From assembly GCF_010668395.1 (NCBI RefSeq), contig NZ_WUEY01000018.1:1-64000 (forward strand): a DNA stretch of 64,000 nt, written 5' to 3'. A model generated the notes under the pieces. It did not search any database. It worked only from the letters and a program-made list of their open reading frames with translations, and was not told the origin of the DNA. This document shows positions 38,301-47,979 of this stretch, in pieces. How positions within the stretch are numbered: position 1 is the first letter of the stretch; each line of letters opens with the position of its first letter. Origin of the DNA: Martinezella lusitana (lineage in GTDB: Bacteria; Pseudomonadota; Alphaproteobacteria; Rhizobiales; Rhizobiaceae). The position numbers were made by a program, and so were the translations under genes.

Positions 38301-38430
38301 TCGGCAAATCAACCGAAGGCAGCAGATCGACCGGCAGCCGTGACCAGGCGACGACACCCAGAACGACGATGGCCGCCATCATCATCGTGGCAAAGACCGG
38401 CTGCTGAATGGAAATACGTGCCAGAAACAT
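35302..38430 (-). CDS. RND-type efflux pump, inner-membrane transporter
   Basis: 1042 aa, the normal length for HAE1-family (AcrB/MdtBC-like) proton-driven drug exporters. Twelve membrane segments are in two halves, each followed by a large periplasmic region. The proton-relay pair DD lies in GILIDDAIVVREN (about residue 400). The N-terminus ISIQQPVFATMMM is the typical entry to helix 1. It pairs with the adaptor at 38440-39582, 9 bases upstream. No outer-membrane channel gene is nearby, so a TolC-like partner encoded elsewhere is likely. Confidence 0.95.
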   Translation of the reverse strand: MFLARISIQQPVFATMMMAAIVVLGVVAWSRLPVDLLPSVDLPTVVVSTNYDGASAFSVEQQISRPIEESIGAISGIKKISSHSSTGNSLVIAEFTLETPSRAAADEVRDRISRLQDTLPDGADRPLVTRFNPQDAPIMSLAAFSADISISRMTQIADTTIMPRLRRVPGVGQVTLVGGSEDQIRIQPDPTKLQSFGIPIPSLIEAIQRATRDSAVGSVASSMRERSIIVGVQPGSIGEFADIVIARDSAGRAVRLSEVADVMEAGADPKSRAWFNGKPALGLDINKLEGANTVEVARGIERELAKLRKDDALRDIGIVVSQDSSRTIVGQIGDVQRTIIEGGVLTVVIVLLFLNSWRSTIITALTLPVSVIGTFAAIAVLGFSLNLMTMLALSICIGILIDDAIVVRENISRHAAMGKDRRQAALDGTTEIGLAVLATTFSIVAVFLPVAFMGGVIGRFFLQFGVTVSVAVLISLFVSFTLDPMLSSVWAEPSARKGKGWLQALLDRFDKAFERIAYRYGGMVGWCLDHRAVTSFCVLTLFAGSLCLIPRIGMEFVPKSDQGAIAVGLTLPEGSSVDYTAAKIRQTEDILRQFSDIGDLYSTVNSGDGANTNEARIAASMVAPDKRRMTSVTIAPKLREALGPVAGAMIEVGQPGDVSGVEAKTIQISILGGDLSILEEISRDLMAKIGQIRGIIDLESSADKKRPMLMVRLRADEAADLGISTATIERNLRPLVAGETLASWAHEGGESRYVAIRLTEAGRRTVEDLGQIPVPVERMGGTGPAIAVPLSQVADIKETLAPKTIIRRDGDREVRLGANLSGRPLGKVVRDIRALIDSEKLPAGYRIAIGGEADDMAESFGYAARALLLAVVFIYLILASQFGSFVQPIAIMTSLPLSISGVLMGLLITGSTINIFSVIGFIMLMGLVTKNAILLVDHANKRLRDGASMRQSLIDAGIVRFRPIAMTTSAMIIGMMPLALGLGEGGQERASMAHAVIGGLVSSTALTLVFVPVALSLIESCRALLKKKANGSALDQTRDATA

Positions 38431-38439
38431 CGTTGGTCC

Positions 38440-39582
38440 TCAGCGCCCCGCGATTCTTACCGGGGTGCCGGTAGCGATATCCGCGAGGGGTACGGTTATG
38501 ATGCGATCGCCTTCTTTCAAGCCGCTGCGAACCTCGACAAGATCCTCTCCGACCCTGGCATTGCCGAGGACGATGGATTGCCGGCGCACGACGCCATCGG
38601 AAATCGTCCGGACGAAGGCTTTCTCGCCTTCCTTGGCGACGGCTGCCATGGGGACCGCAAGAATGTTTTCGTGGCTACCGATCCGGAGCGTGCCGTGGCC
38701 GAACATGCCGCCACGCAGACCCGGCACGGTCTGTTCAAGCCTCAGATAGACCTGCAGCGAGCGCGAGGTGCCGACCGTGGCGGGGCTTATTCTATCGAGC
38801 CGGGCTGAAAAGGACGTCTTCGGCAAGCCTTCAACCTCGATCTCCGCCATCTGGCCGATCGAAAGTTCGGCGCTCTCTTGCGGAGGGAGCAAGGCCACCA
38901 TGTCCAGCCTGGCAATATCGACGATCTCGAAGAGTTCGGTGTTGATCGACACGGCCTGCCCGGGATTGATCCCGCGGGTGTTGACGATACCGTCGAACGG
39001 CGCGGTGACGACCGCATCGTCCAGTGCGCGCCGCGCTTCCGCTTCCTCGGCCCGCAGAGCGCGCAGTTCCGCCTTCAGCACTGCCGCATCGGTCTCGACT
39101 TCGGTCAACTTGGCCTGGGCGACCCCGCCCGTCGCGGCAAGGCTACGTGTGCGTTCCAGATCCTTCTTCGCCCGCAGAAGCGTCGCCGCCTTCGCTTCGG
39201 TGGTCGCGACCAGCTTGTCGAGGGTCAGCGTCAGGGTTTCCGTTTCGAAGCGCGCGATGACGTCTCCCGCCCGCACGGTCGTCCCGACATCGGCCTCGAC
39301 GGCGGCCAGCGTTCCCGACAGTCTTGCGGTGAGCGTCACGCGGCGGGCCGGCTGGAGGAAGCCGCTGATGCGGATCTCCTGCGTGTAATTCTGGCGCTGG
39401 ACCTGCATCACGTCCATGGGAGCAACTTCGACCGCCTTGACAGTGGCGGTTTGCCCGGCGCTTCGCACATCCGGCGCCTCGGTTTCGGCTGTTACGATCA
39501 TGACGCCCGCGATTCCCAGCGCCATCAGCGCCAGGGCGATCGTTATGTTCATGAGACGGCTCATCATGGCATTCAACATCAT
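38440..39582 (-). CDS. RND efflux periplasmic adaptor (HlyD/AcrA family)
   Basis: 380 aa. An N-terminal hydrophobic segment (about 10-30) serves as signal or anchor. Lipoyl-like half-motifs (ISGFLQPARRVTLTARLSGTL and VTAPFDGIVNTRGINPGQAV) flank a coiled-coil hairpin rich in Ala/Glu/Leu (about 110-185). Beta-barrel and membrane-proximal domains follow. It bridges the inner-membrane pump to an outer-membrane channel. Several Met start options exist (MMLNAMMSRLM); the exact start is uncertain. First gene of the pump operon. Confidence 0.93.
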   Translation of the reverse strand: MMLNAMMSRLMNITIALALMALGIAGVMIVTAETEAPDVRSAGQTATVKAVEVAPMDVMQVQRQNYTQEIRISGFLQPARRVTLTARLSGTLAAVEADVGTTVRAGDVIARFETETLTLTLDKLVATTEAKAATLLRAKKDLERTRSLAATGGVAQAKLTEVETDAAVLKAELRALRAEEAEARRALDDAVVTAPFDGIVNTRGINPGQAVSINTELFEIVDIARLDMVALLPPQESAELSIGQMAEIEVEGLPKTSFSARLDRISPATVGTSRSLQVYLRLEQTVPGLRGGMFGHGTLRIGSHENILAVPMAAVAKEGEKAFVRTISDGVVRRQSIVLGNARVGEDLVEVRSGLKEGDRIITVPLADIATGTPVRIAGR

Positions 39583-39706
39583 GCTTTCATTTCATGATTG
39601 AGAGCGGCGCAAGGACTGGCTCGGGGTTTGATCAGCCATCCTTCGCCGCTCCCAGTCGGGCACGCCTCGGCTTGAAAGGCGTACCGACCTCTTCAGATTT
39701 CGGGAA

Positions 39707-40339
39707 TCAGAAACGATAGTTCAGGCCGGCCTTGATGACGTGATCGCGCAGATCGGTCTTCGATTTGCCGCTTGATGTCGTCGTGGATACGTCGTTGGTC
39801 ATGACGTAGTTGTATTCGATCTTGGCTGACAGCCCGCCACCGAAGCCTTGTTCGATGCCGCCGCCCAGCAGATAGCCCTGCTTCCAGCCGCTTGGGCTCG
39901 AAACACCCTTGCCGCCGTCGAACTTCGTCATCGTCAGACCCGCCGTCCCGTAGACCAGCGTGCGGTCGAAGGTCAGACCCGCCTTCGCCTTAGCGGCGCC
40001 ACGGAAGCGTTCTTCCACCTTGCCGTTCGGCACGCGCACCTCGTTGTTTCCGAGGTAGGAGCCTTCCAGCTCCGCACCGACGATACCTGGCCCGACCTGG
40101 AAATTGTAGCCAGCTTGCACGCCGCCCGTCAGGCCCTTGCCGTTGGCAAAAGGATTCAGTTTCGGCGAGGCGATACCGCCATGCGCGCCGAAATAGGCGC
40201 CGCTCCATTGGAAGGCCGGCGGCCTGTCGTAAGCCGAGGCATCGGGCGCCTGATAGGTCGTGAGATCGGCGGCGAAGGCGTTGGTCGCGGCCGCCATGGC
40301 CAGGGCCGCGAACAAAATCGATTTTGCGCTGAGCGACAT
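39707..40339 (-). CDS. outer-membrane beta-barrel protein (Omp25/31-like)
   Basis: 210 aa. The signal peptide ends NAFAADL (cleavage after AFA). The body has WSGAYFGAHGG, the opening strand typical of rhizobial/brucella Omp25/31-type eight-strand barrels, repeated Gly-aromatic strands (VQAGYNFQVG, VYGTAGLTM, AKIEYNYV), and a C-terminal GLNYRF whose last Phe is the assembly signal. ATG 40339 is chosen because GGAG lies 6 bases upstream; longer starts lack this. It is probably monocistronic. A structural or surface-interaction role is typical of the family. Confidence 0.9.
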   Translation of the reverse strand: MSLSAKSILFAALAMAAATNAFAADLTTYQAPDASAYDRPPAFQWSGAYFGAHGGIASPKLNPFANGKGLTGGVQAGYNFQVGPGIVGAELEGSYLGNNEVRVPNGKVEERFRGAAKAKAGLTFDRTLVYGTAGLTMTKFDGGKGVSSPSGWKQGYLLGGGIEQGFGGGLSAKIEYNYVMTNDVSTTTSSGKSKTDLRDHVIKAGLNYRF

Positions 40340-40614
40340 TGCTAACTCCATACGAAACCCACGCGCCATCCCTAGGCGCTCGCAAGGTCTCTGTTTGCGT
40401 TGGAGAACCGGACATCGGTTCCTGCTGCTCTCCGGCGCCGCCGTCTTGGGAGCGGATCGGCCTCAGGAGATGCAGGTCATTTTGCCGGTGAGAATTGCAG
40501 GTACATTGCAGGGTTTGAAAATATTGAAAAATTATCGAGTATTTTTGTACAGATACGTAGGATATTTTAACTAGAATTTAATTCTCTGGGCGATCGGCTC
40601 GCCGGCCCTCGCTC

Positions 40615-41952
40615 TCAGTGCGGAAAGCAAAGGCGAAAGCGGGCGCCGCCCGCCGGGTTGTCGGCAACGACGACATGGCCGCCATGCCGCTGCATGATTT
40701 CCTTCACGAGGTTGAGCCCCAGGCCGGCTCCGCGCTCGTTGGGATGAAGGCGATGGAACGGCTCGAAGATCCGTTCGCGTTCCGCCGCGGGTATGCCCGG
40801 CCCCTCGTCCGTCACCTCGATGACGGCCCGTTCGTCGATTGCGATTGTGATGTTTCCCTTGCCGCCTGCGTGCTCGATCGCGTTCTGCACGATGTTGAGG
40901 ATGACGCGCTGCAGCGCACCGGCATCTCCCTGCATGATCAGCTCGTCGAGCTTCGTTTCCAGCGAGAGGTCGTAACCCTGCGCGATCGCAAGCGGAGCCA
41001 TGTCGGCCGCGACGTCGCGGCAGATTTCCACCAGGTCGACGGAGGAAAAGTTTGCGCCGTTGACGTCCAGACGCTGCAGGTCGAGCAGTTGTTCCGCGAG
41101 GGCCGCGATGCGCCCGGCGTCGGACAGGAGCCTGCTGCGGATCGGCCCTTCCACGATCGTTTCGACACGCGTCTGCAAAATGGCGACGGGCGTGCGCAAT
41201 TCGTGGGCCGCATCGAGAATGAATCGCTGGTGGCGTTCATGCCCCTCGTCGAGGCGTTGAAGCGCGCCGTTGATCGCGCTAACGAGGGGCATGACTTCGC
41301 GGGGAATGCCGGTTTCCGGCAACCTGTATCCGCGCCGGTCGATATCGATGGCTTCCGCTTCCCTTGCGATGGTGGAAAGGCGGGAAAATGCTCTGCTGAC
41401 GATCCAGGGGATGACGATGATGGTGATGACGACCAGCAGGATAAGGATAGGCACCATCAGCAGGTTCGAGAGAAGGAGGATGGCGTATATCATGCTGAAT
41501 ACGTCGCCCTTGCCGAGCACGGTGAAGCTGCCCGCGGGGCCGGATGCGCTGCGTATGACGGCCAGGTATGAGAAGGGCGCCTTGGTGTCCCTGATGTCCC
41601 CGAAGGTTATACGGTCCAGATTCTGCGCCATTGCCGCATAGACTGCCGGAACATTGCCGGTCTGGACGATCTCGCCCTTTTCGCTGCGGGCGACGAACCA
41701 GAAGTCGGCGGAGCGTTGCCGCAGCCCGGCAAGCTCCTCCGTCTCGTTGAGAACGAGACGGCCATCCGCTTTGCGTTCGATCGCGCGGGCGGCGACATCC
41801 GCGAACTCGGGATCGGAGAGAACGATACCCTCGCCCGCCTGTATCAGATAGGCGACGAAGGCGACGCTGAACAGGAAGAGAATGCCGACCTGGAAGAGCA
41901 GAAGCTGCGCGATCAGCCGGCGCTTCAGCGACTTCGGTGTGGGACGCTTCAT
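40615..41952 (-). CDS. sensor histidine kinase
   Basis: 445 aa. Two membrane segments (about 12-37 and 155-185) flank a periplasmic sensing region. A HAMP-like linker follows, then the HisKA domain with phosphoacceptor H250 (DAAHELRTP) and a HATPase_c domain with N-box NIVQNAIEHA, G1 DEGPGIP and G2 GAGLGLNLV. It overlaps its response regulator by ATGA, so the two form one unit. The signal is unknown; the nearby RND pump and MFS transporter are possible targets, from position only. Confidence 0.95.
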   Translation of the reverse strand: MKRPTPKSLKRRLIAQLLLFQVGILFLFSVAFVAYLIQAGEGIVLSDPEFADVAARAIERKADGRLVLNETEELAGLRQRSADFWFVARSEKGEIVQTGNVPAVYAAMAQNLDRITFGDIRDTKAPFSYLAVIRSASGPAGSFTVLGKGDVFSMIYAILLLSNLLMVPILILLVVITIIVIPWIVSRAFSRLSTIAREAEAIDIDRRGYRLPETGIPREVMPLVSAINGALQRLDEGHERHQRFILDAAHELRTPVAILQTRVETIVEGPIRSRLLSDAGRIAALAEQLLDLQRLDVNGANFSSVDLVEICRDVAADMAPLAIAQGYDLSLETKLDELIMQGDAGALQRVILNIVQNAIEHAGGKGNITIAIDERAVIEVTDEGPGIPAAERERIFEPFHRLHPNERGAGLGLNLVKEIMQRHGGHVVVADNPAGGARFRLCFPH

Positions 41953-42623
41953 GCCGTCGGCCTCAACAGGTAGCCAACCCCGCGAATGCCATGGATCTCG
42001 ACATCGGCCTGTGCGTCGGCCAGCTTCTTGCGAAGCCGCGATACGTGCGAATCGAGCGCATTCGACTGGATCTCGTCATCAAAGGCATAGACGGCCTCTT
42101 CAAGAGCCGTTCTCAGGACGGTTCTGCCCTGGCGGCGGATGAGCGTTTCGAGCACGAGAAGCTCGCGCCGCGGCAAGTCAAGCACCTTGCCGCCGATCCG
42201 CGCTTCTCTGTCGTCGAGATTGAATTCCAGTTTGCCAAGCCTGGCGACCATCGGGGCAACGGTTGCCGGCCGGCGCATCAGGGCGCGGATGCGGGCCAGA
42301 AGCTCCTCCAGCGCGAACGGCTTGGCAAGATAATCATCGGCACCGAAGTCCAGGCCCCTGACGCGGTCGGCGACGGAACCGCGGGCGGTCAGCACGATAA
42401 CGGGCGTCGCCGCGCCGATCGAACGCAAATGCCGGATGAGCTCAAGCCCGTCGCCGTCGGGCAGCTGCCGGTCGAGCACGATCATGTCATGCACATGCTC
42501 GGCGACGGCACTTCGTGCAAAATCCAGGTTCGGGGCGTGATCCACGATGATGTCGTACTGATGCAGGGCGGTCGCAAGCGCATCGGCCATTTGCGGCTCG
42601 TCCTCTACAAGCAAGAGGCGCAT
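41949..42623 (-). CDS. OmpR/PhoB-type response regulator
   Basis: 224 aa. The receiver domain has acidic pair E7-D8 (LLVEDEP), phosphoacceptor D51 (VLDRQLP) and Lys in LAKPF. The C-terminal winged helix carries the RRELLVLETL and SNALDSHVSRLRKKL signatures. ATG 42623 (MRLLLVEDE) is preferred over longer in-frame starts because the family begins here and a GGAGGG/GGTGG purine run precedes it. Regulates targets when phosphorylated by the overlapping kinase. Confidence 0.95.
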   Translation of the reverse strand: MRLLLVEDEPQMADALATALHQYDIIVDHAPNLDFARSAVAEHVHDMIVLDRQLPDGDGLELIRHLRSIGAATPVIVLTARGSVADRVRGLDFGADDYLAKPFALEELLARIRALMRRPATVAPMVARLGKLEFNLDDREARIGGKVLDLPRRELLVLETLIRRQGRTVLRTALEEAVYAFDDEIQSNALDSHVSRLRKKLADAQADVEIHGIRGVGYLLRPTA

Positions 42624-42720
42624 TTCCACCCTCCATGAAACGAAACAGTGTTGTTCAGACATAGCGATGAACATTACGGCATCATTGCGCGCAACCCGTC
42701 GCCTGCCGCATCATCGGCAT

Positions 42721-43941
42721 TTATCCGTCTGTTTTCGGCTCTTCGTCCTCGATGCATTCAAGCCATGCCGCACTGACGGCCGCGGCCAGCGACAGCAGGA
42801 AGACCAGAAAAATGCAGGTGGTGCGGAACGAGGTAAGCCCGATCGCTGCGCCCGTCAGCAGGTATTCCAGCGGAAGAAACAGCAGAACGATCGAGTAGGA
42901 GAGACCCATCACATAGGGCCGGCAGCTGCGTGGCGCCTTCATTTGCAGGATCGCGGCGAAGGCGGGCGAAAGCCAGCCATTGGCCAGCCCGGCGACGAGA
43001 CCGGCAAGCATCATCGTCAGCGGCGAAATCTCCATCCATAGGATGCCCATCGAGACCGCCAGGCCGAGCAGGGCTCCGGAGACGATGGAGGCGGGATCCG
43101 GCATGGCATGACGCGATGCCAGATGCAGGTTCATCATGATCGTGCCCGTCGCCGATGCCGCGATGAACAGCCCGAGCCATGCCACCGATTCGCCCTGCAG
43201 CCGCAAGGCGGCCGGCACGACGAAAATCTGCAGCGTCATGAAGAAGCCGAGCGTCGCGCTCGCGCAAAGCGTGAATGGCAACGACACGGCCGAAGCCTTG
43301 AGCAGCCTGCCGCCATTGGCGATATCGCCAAGTTTCGGTGCCGGACCCAGGCGAAATTTCGGCAGGCTGAGGGACAGAAGCATCATTGCAATGAAATTGC
43401 TGACCACGATCCACCAGGCCGCGTCCTTCGGGCCGATAACGGCAATGACGAAGGCGCTGGCTGCCGCCGCCGTCAGCAGCACCAGGCCGTCCATCGTGTC
43501 GTCGATGGACGTGGCGGCGGTCGATGACAGCTTCGAAAGGCGGGCAACTTCCGGGGTTTTGGTTTCCGTGGCGATGGTTGCCGGCCCATCGAGGACGGTG
43601 CCGATGAAGCCGAGAAGCAGGAACGTGCCGGGACGCAGGAAACCCGCCATGTAGAGTACCGCAATCAGCAGCGACGTCAGCATTCCGACCTTCGCCGAAA
43701 TCAGCGCCGTGTGGCGAGCCCCGAGCATCTCCGACACATAGCCGCCAAAGACCATGCCGATCAGGAGCACCGCGCCGTTCACGAATGCCATGAGCGCCAT
43801 GCACACGACGCTGCCGGTGAGGTCGTACATGATCCAGGGATAGAGGACGGTCGCGAAGGCATGGCCGGAATTCAGGGCGGCATTGCTCAATTGAAGCCCG
43901 ACGAAAGGCCAGCGTGTGCTGCGTTGGAGGTGTTGAAACAC
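42721..43941 (-). CDS. MFS transporter
   Basis: 406 aa. About ten to twelve hydrophobic segments, with a cytoplasmic middle loop (about 195-220: KFRLGPAPKLGDIANGG), give the major facilitator plan. The loop after helix 2 (GGYVSEMLGARHTALISAK) is a degenerate MFS A-motif. Substrate unknown; relatives with this plan are often called drug or multidrug exporters. It lies upstream of the two-component genes on the same strand with a 97-base gap, so it may share regulation. Confidence 0.85.
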   Translation of the reverse strand: MFQHLQRSTRWPFVGLQLSNAALNSGHAFATVLYPWIMYDLTGSVVCMALMAFVNGAVLLIGMVFGGYVSEMLGARHTALISAKVGMLTSLLIAVLYMAGFLRPGTFLLLGFIGTVLDGPATIATETKTPEVARLSKLSSTAATSIDDTMDGLVLLTAAAASAFVIAVIGPKDAAWWIVVSNFIAMMLLSLSLPKFRLGPAPKLGDIANGGRLLKASAVSLPFTLCASATLGFFMTLQIFVVPAALRLQGESVAWLGLFIAASATGTIMMNLHLASRHAMPDPASIVSGALLGLAVSMGILWMEISPLTMMLAGLVAGLANGWLSPAFAAILQMKAPRSCRPYVMGLSYSIVLLFLPLEYLLTGAAIGLTSFRTTCIFLVFLLSLAAAVSAAWLECIEDEEPKTDG

Positions 43942-44022
43942 GGTTCTTTCCCGACGATCGTTTGGACCGTCAGGTTCAGGCCTCTGCCTTGCGGTAACAT
44001 TACGAGGATTGAAAATTCATCC

Positions 44023-44059
44023 GGGTGGCACCGGGCGCTCGGTCGTTCGCGTGCCACCC
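44023..44059 (-). terminator. terminator of the first sugar operon
   Basis: A nine-base perfect stem (44023-44031 with 44051-44059), 64 bases past the stop of the ATPase gene, read on the minus strand. A short T-run (AATTTT) follows after a few bases. Confidence 0.55.
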
Positions 44060-44123
44060 TTTCCAGCTTGCGGATATGATCGGGGTGAGAAAGAAAATTC
44101 CTTCGTCGGCTATGGCGGAAGGC

Positions 44124-45184
<1,061 letters not shown>

Positions 45185-45188
<4 letters not shown>

Positions 45189-46114
45189 CGAACGGCCTCC
45201 TCGGATGCTTGGGCCGGGCCATAGCTGCGCGGCAGAGTGGAAATGGCGCGGGAAGCGACAGCGGTCCCCGCCGAAAGGCAGGCCTCGGGCGGTTCGTCGC
45301 GGGCAAGGGCGGCCAGGAAGCCGGCATTGAAAACATCGCCGGCGCCGATCGTATCGACGACCGTGACACGCGGCGCAGCGGCTGAAACGAGCTTGCCGCC
45401 GGCATCGATGGCGATGGCGCCGTCCGGGCCGCGCTTGACGACGAAGATGGCACCCTTGGGCATCAGCGCATGGAGCGCGCGAGCGGCTTCGGCCGGATCG
45501 TCCATGCCGGCTAACGTCGTGGTTTCGACCTCGTTCATCAGCGCCACGCCGCAGCGCGCAAGCCAGCGGCGCGTGGCATCGCAATTCGCCTCGGTCCAGC
45601 CATCGAGCGGCCAGCCGGTGTCGAGAGCAACGGTAATGCGGTGCTTATCGGCCCAGTCGAACAGGGCGTCGTAATCCCGCGTGAGATCTTCTGTGAGGAA
45701 GGCGCCGCACAAAAGCGCATAGCCGCCGGCGAGCTTTGCTCCATCGAGCACCGCAAGCACGTTATCGAGGCTGAACCTCGGCAGGTGGCCGCGCGTCGTG
45801 AAGAAGGTGCGCTCGCCATCCGGATGGGTGATGCCGACCGAGAGCGTCGTGCCCTCGGGGCTGACAGGCCACTTGATGCCGCGGGCACCGAATGCGTCGC
45901 TGAGCCAGCGCCCGAACTGGTCGTTGCCGACATTGGCCGATATCTCATAGTCGATGCCGAGACCGTCCCAGGCGAGCGCGCTATTGCCTGCCTGGCCGCC
46001 GACGCGCAGCTCGTCATGATCGACGATGATCTCCGTGCCGGCCTTGGGCCAAGGCGCGGCCGGCCCGAGGATCAGGTCGACATTGACGTTGCCGATGACT
46101 GCAAGCGGCTTCAT
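45185..46114 (-). CDS. PfkB-family sugar kinase
   Basis: 309 aa. Ribokinase/PfkB fold with N-terminal GNVNVDLIL, the GGQAGN sugar-binding segment and the C-terminal catalytic motif DTIGAGDVFNAGF (catalytic Asp in GAGD). It phosphorylates an imported sugar using ATP. Next to a SIS-domain gene and a binding-protein-dependent importer, it resembles FrlD, the fructosamine 6-kinase; this substrate is inferred. It starts directly after the SIS gene and overlaps the ATPase gene by 4 bases. Confidence 0.92.
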
Positions 46115-47137
46115 TCATTCGCTCCGGGTGATCTTGGTGGAGCGTACCGGCGTGCCGGCATTTTCCACCCGCTCGTCGGCGAAGGCGATCATTAGCGACT
46201 GCGCCACAGGCAGCATCTGGAAGATGGCCGCAAGCCCGGTTTCCGGCTTGAAGCGCAGCGTGACGCAGCCAGGGACCGGCTCTTCCTGCGAACCGTCGAA
46301 GATGACCACAGGCGCACCCGTTTCGACGGCCGAAACGGCCATGGCTGTCACGAGGCCAGCCGTCGCATCATTGCCGCGGAAAAGCACGACGCCGATCGAC
46401 GGCCCGAGCATCTCCATCGGGCCGTGCCGCAGCTGGCCGCCTTCGAGCGAGAAGCAGGGGCGGCGGGAAAGTTCGGTGAGGCCGAGCGCCAGCGCCTCGG
46501 CAACGCCCTGCAGGCGACGGCCCGAGGTGACGACCGTGGCGACGTTGGCAAGAGCCGAGAGCGCCAGCTTGATATCGAGCGCCTCAGGCGCGCGAAGCAC
46601 GGCCAAGGCGGGCGATGGATCCTGCCCGAGAGCGGCGAAGATCGCCAGATGCAGCGCGAAGCTCACGGTGAGGCTGCGGGTTGCGGCAAAGGCAAGCTCG
46701 GTGCCGCCCGCGCCGACGAGAGAAGGCGCGGTTCTGGCAAGGAAAGAGCTGGCCTCCAGCGTCAGGCCGAAGGTATCGGCGGTGCCGCCCGTCTCATCGA
46801 ACCAGCGGAGCACCTCGGCGCTTTCGCCGGATTGCGAGGTCATGAAAATGGTCCGCCTGTCGAGCGACAGCGGCTGGCCGAGCTGTTCGGAGAGCGGCAA
46901 TGCGATCGCATCGATGCCGGCGGCGCGATAGAGCGGCTCGACCGCGCGGTTGACGGCGTGGGAGCCGCCCATGCCGAGCAGCAGCAGCGTGCCGGTACGC
47001 GTCAGCGAGGCGGCGGCTTTGGCGGCCATGGCGGCGGCGGCCTCGAAGGAGGCAAGCGCATCGGCATGTTGCCGGCCCATTTCGCGGTCGATGGCGGCAA
47101 GGCCTTCGGGACGTGTTTTCTCCTGGGTCATGGTCAT
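46115..47137 (-). CDS. SIS-domain sugar isomerase/deglycase (FrlB/AgaS-like)
   Basis: 340 aa. Two SIS domains: the first with LLLGMGGSHAV and TSQSGESAEV (phosphosugar loop), the second with TSGRRLQGVAEALALGLTELSRRPCFSLEGGQLRHGPMEML, the C-terminal GlmS/AgaS/FrlB pattern. It probably cleaves or isomerises the phosphorylated amino sugar made by the kinase next to it. Because the operon has an importer, a PfkB kinase and this SIS protein, a fructosamine-6-phosphate deglycase (Frl-like) role is the best guess; AgaS-type deaminase-isomerase is the alternative. ATGA overlap with the permease gene. Confidence 0.85.
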   Translation of the reverse strand: MTMTQEKTRPEGLAAIDREMGRQHADALASFEAAAAMAAKAAASLTRTGTLLLLGMGGSHAVNRAVEPLYRAAGIDAIALPLSEQLGQPLSLDRRTIFMTSQSGESAEVLRWFDETGGTADTFGLTLEASSFLARTAPSLVGAGGTELAFAATRSLTVSFALHLAIFAALGQDPSPALAVLRAPEALDIKLALSALANVATVVTSGRRLQGVAEALALGLTELSRRPCFSLEGGQLRHGPMEMLGPSIGVVLFRGNDATAGLVTAMAVSAVETGAPVVIFDGSQEEPVPGCVTLRFKPETGLAAIFQMLPVAQSLMIAFADERVENAGTPVRSTKITRSE

Positions 47138-47979
47138 CCCTTGACGCCGCCATTGGTCAGGCCCGAGATCAGGGCGCGTTGCATGACAAGGCCGATCAGC
47201 ACCGGGGGCAGGGCGGCGAGCACGCCGGCAGTCGCGATCAATCCGTAATCCGAGACACGGCCGCCGGCGAGATCCGCTATGGCGACGGTGAGGGTTTTGG
47301 CGCGCTGGTCTGAGGTGAAGAGCAGCGCATAGAAGAATTCATCCCAGGCAAGCAGGAAGGCGAAGAGCGCCGAGGTCGCCATCACGGGCATGGCCAGCGG
47401 CAGCGTGATGATCTTCAGCGTCTGGAACAGCCCGGCGCCGTCGATCATCGCCGCGGCCTCGATTTCCTTCGGAATGGAATCGAAGCCGGATTTCATCAGC
47501 CAGGTCGTGAATGGCGCGAGGATCGTCAGATAGACGAGCGCCAGGCCGAAGACGTTGTTGAGCAGGCCGAGATGGGCAAGGCCCATGTAGAGCGGCACGG
47601 CAAGCGCCACCGGCGGCAGCATATAGGTGGCGATGACCATGGACAGAGACCAGCCAACGGAGGGCGTGCGCGACACGGCCCAGCCGGCGGGGATGGCAAG
47701 CGCGATGGCGGCAATCGTCGCCATGCCGGCCACTTCGATGCTGTTGCGCAGCGACGAGGTGAACGCCGCCCCCTCGCTGTTTTCCAGCGTCGACAGCAGG
47801 AGCTTGTAGCGCGAGAAATCGACCGTCTGCGGCCACCAGCGCAGCGGCTTGGCGGCAAGATCGGCAGCCGGCGAAATGCTCATGATGAACAGCCAGGCGA
47901 TCGGCGCCAGGATGATGGCGGCAAGCAGAATGGCGCAGACATAGATGAAGCAGGTGAAGAGAGGGCTCTTGCGTTCCAT
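47134..47979 (-). CDS. sugar ABC permease (MalG type)
   Basis: 281 aa, six membrane segments. The EAA coupling loop (EIEAAAMIDGAGLFQTLKIITLPLA) contacts the ATPase. MalG-type C-terminus LISGLTNGGVKG. Its start overlaps the partner permease's stop by one base and its stop overlaps the SIS gene. Forms the channel with the 47979-48863 protein. Confidence 0.95.
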   Translation of the reverse strand: MERKSPLFTCFIYVCAILLAAIILAPIAWLFIMSISPAADLAAKPLRWWPQTVDFSRYKLLLSTLENSEGAAFTSSLRNSIEVAGMATIAAIALAIPAGWAVSRTPSVGWSLSMVIATYMLPPVALAVPLYMGLAHLGLLNNVFGLALVYLTILAPFTTWLMKSGFDSIPKEIEAAAMIDGAGLFQTLKIITLPLAMPVMATSALFAFLLAWDEFFYALLFTSDQRAKTLTVAIADLAGGRVSDYGLIATAGVLAALPPVLIGLVMQRALISGLTNGGVKG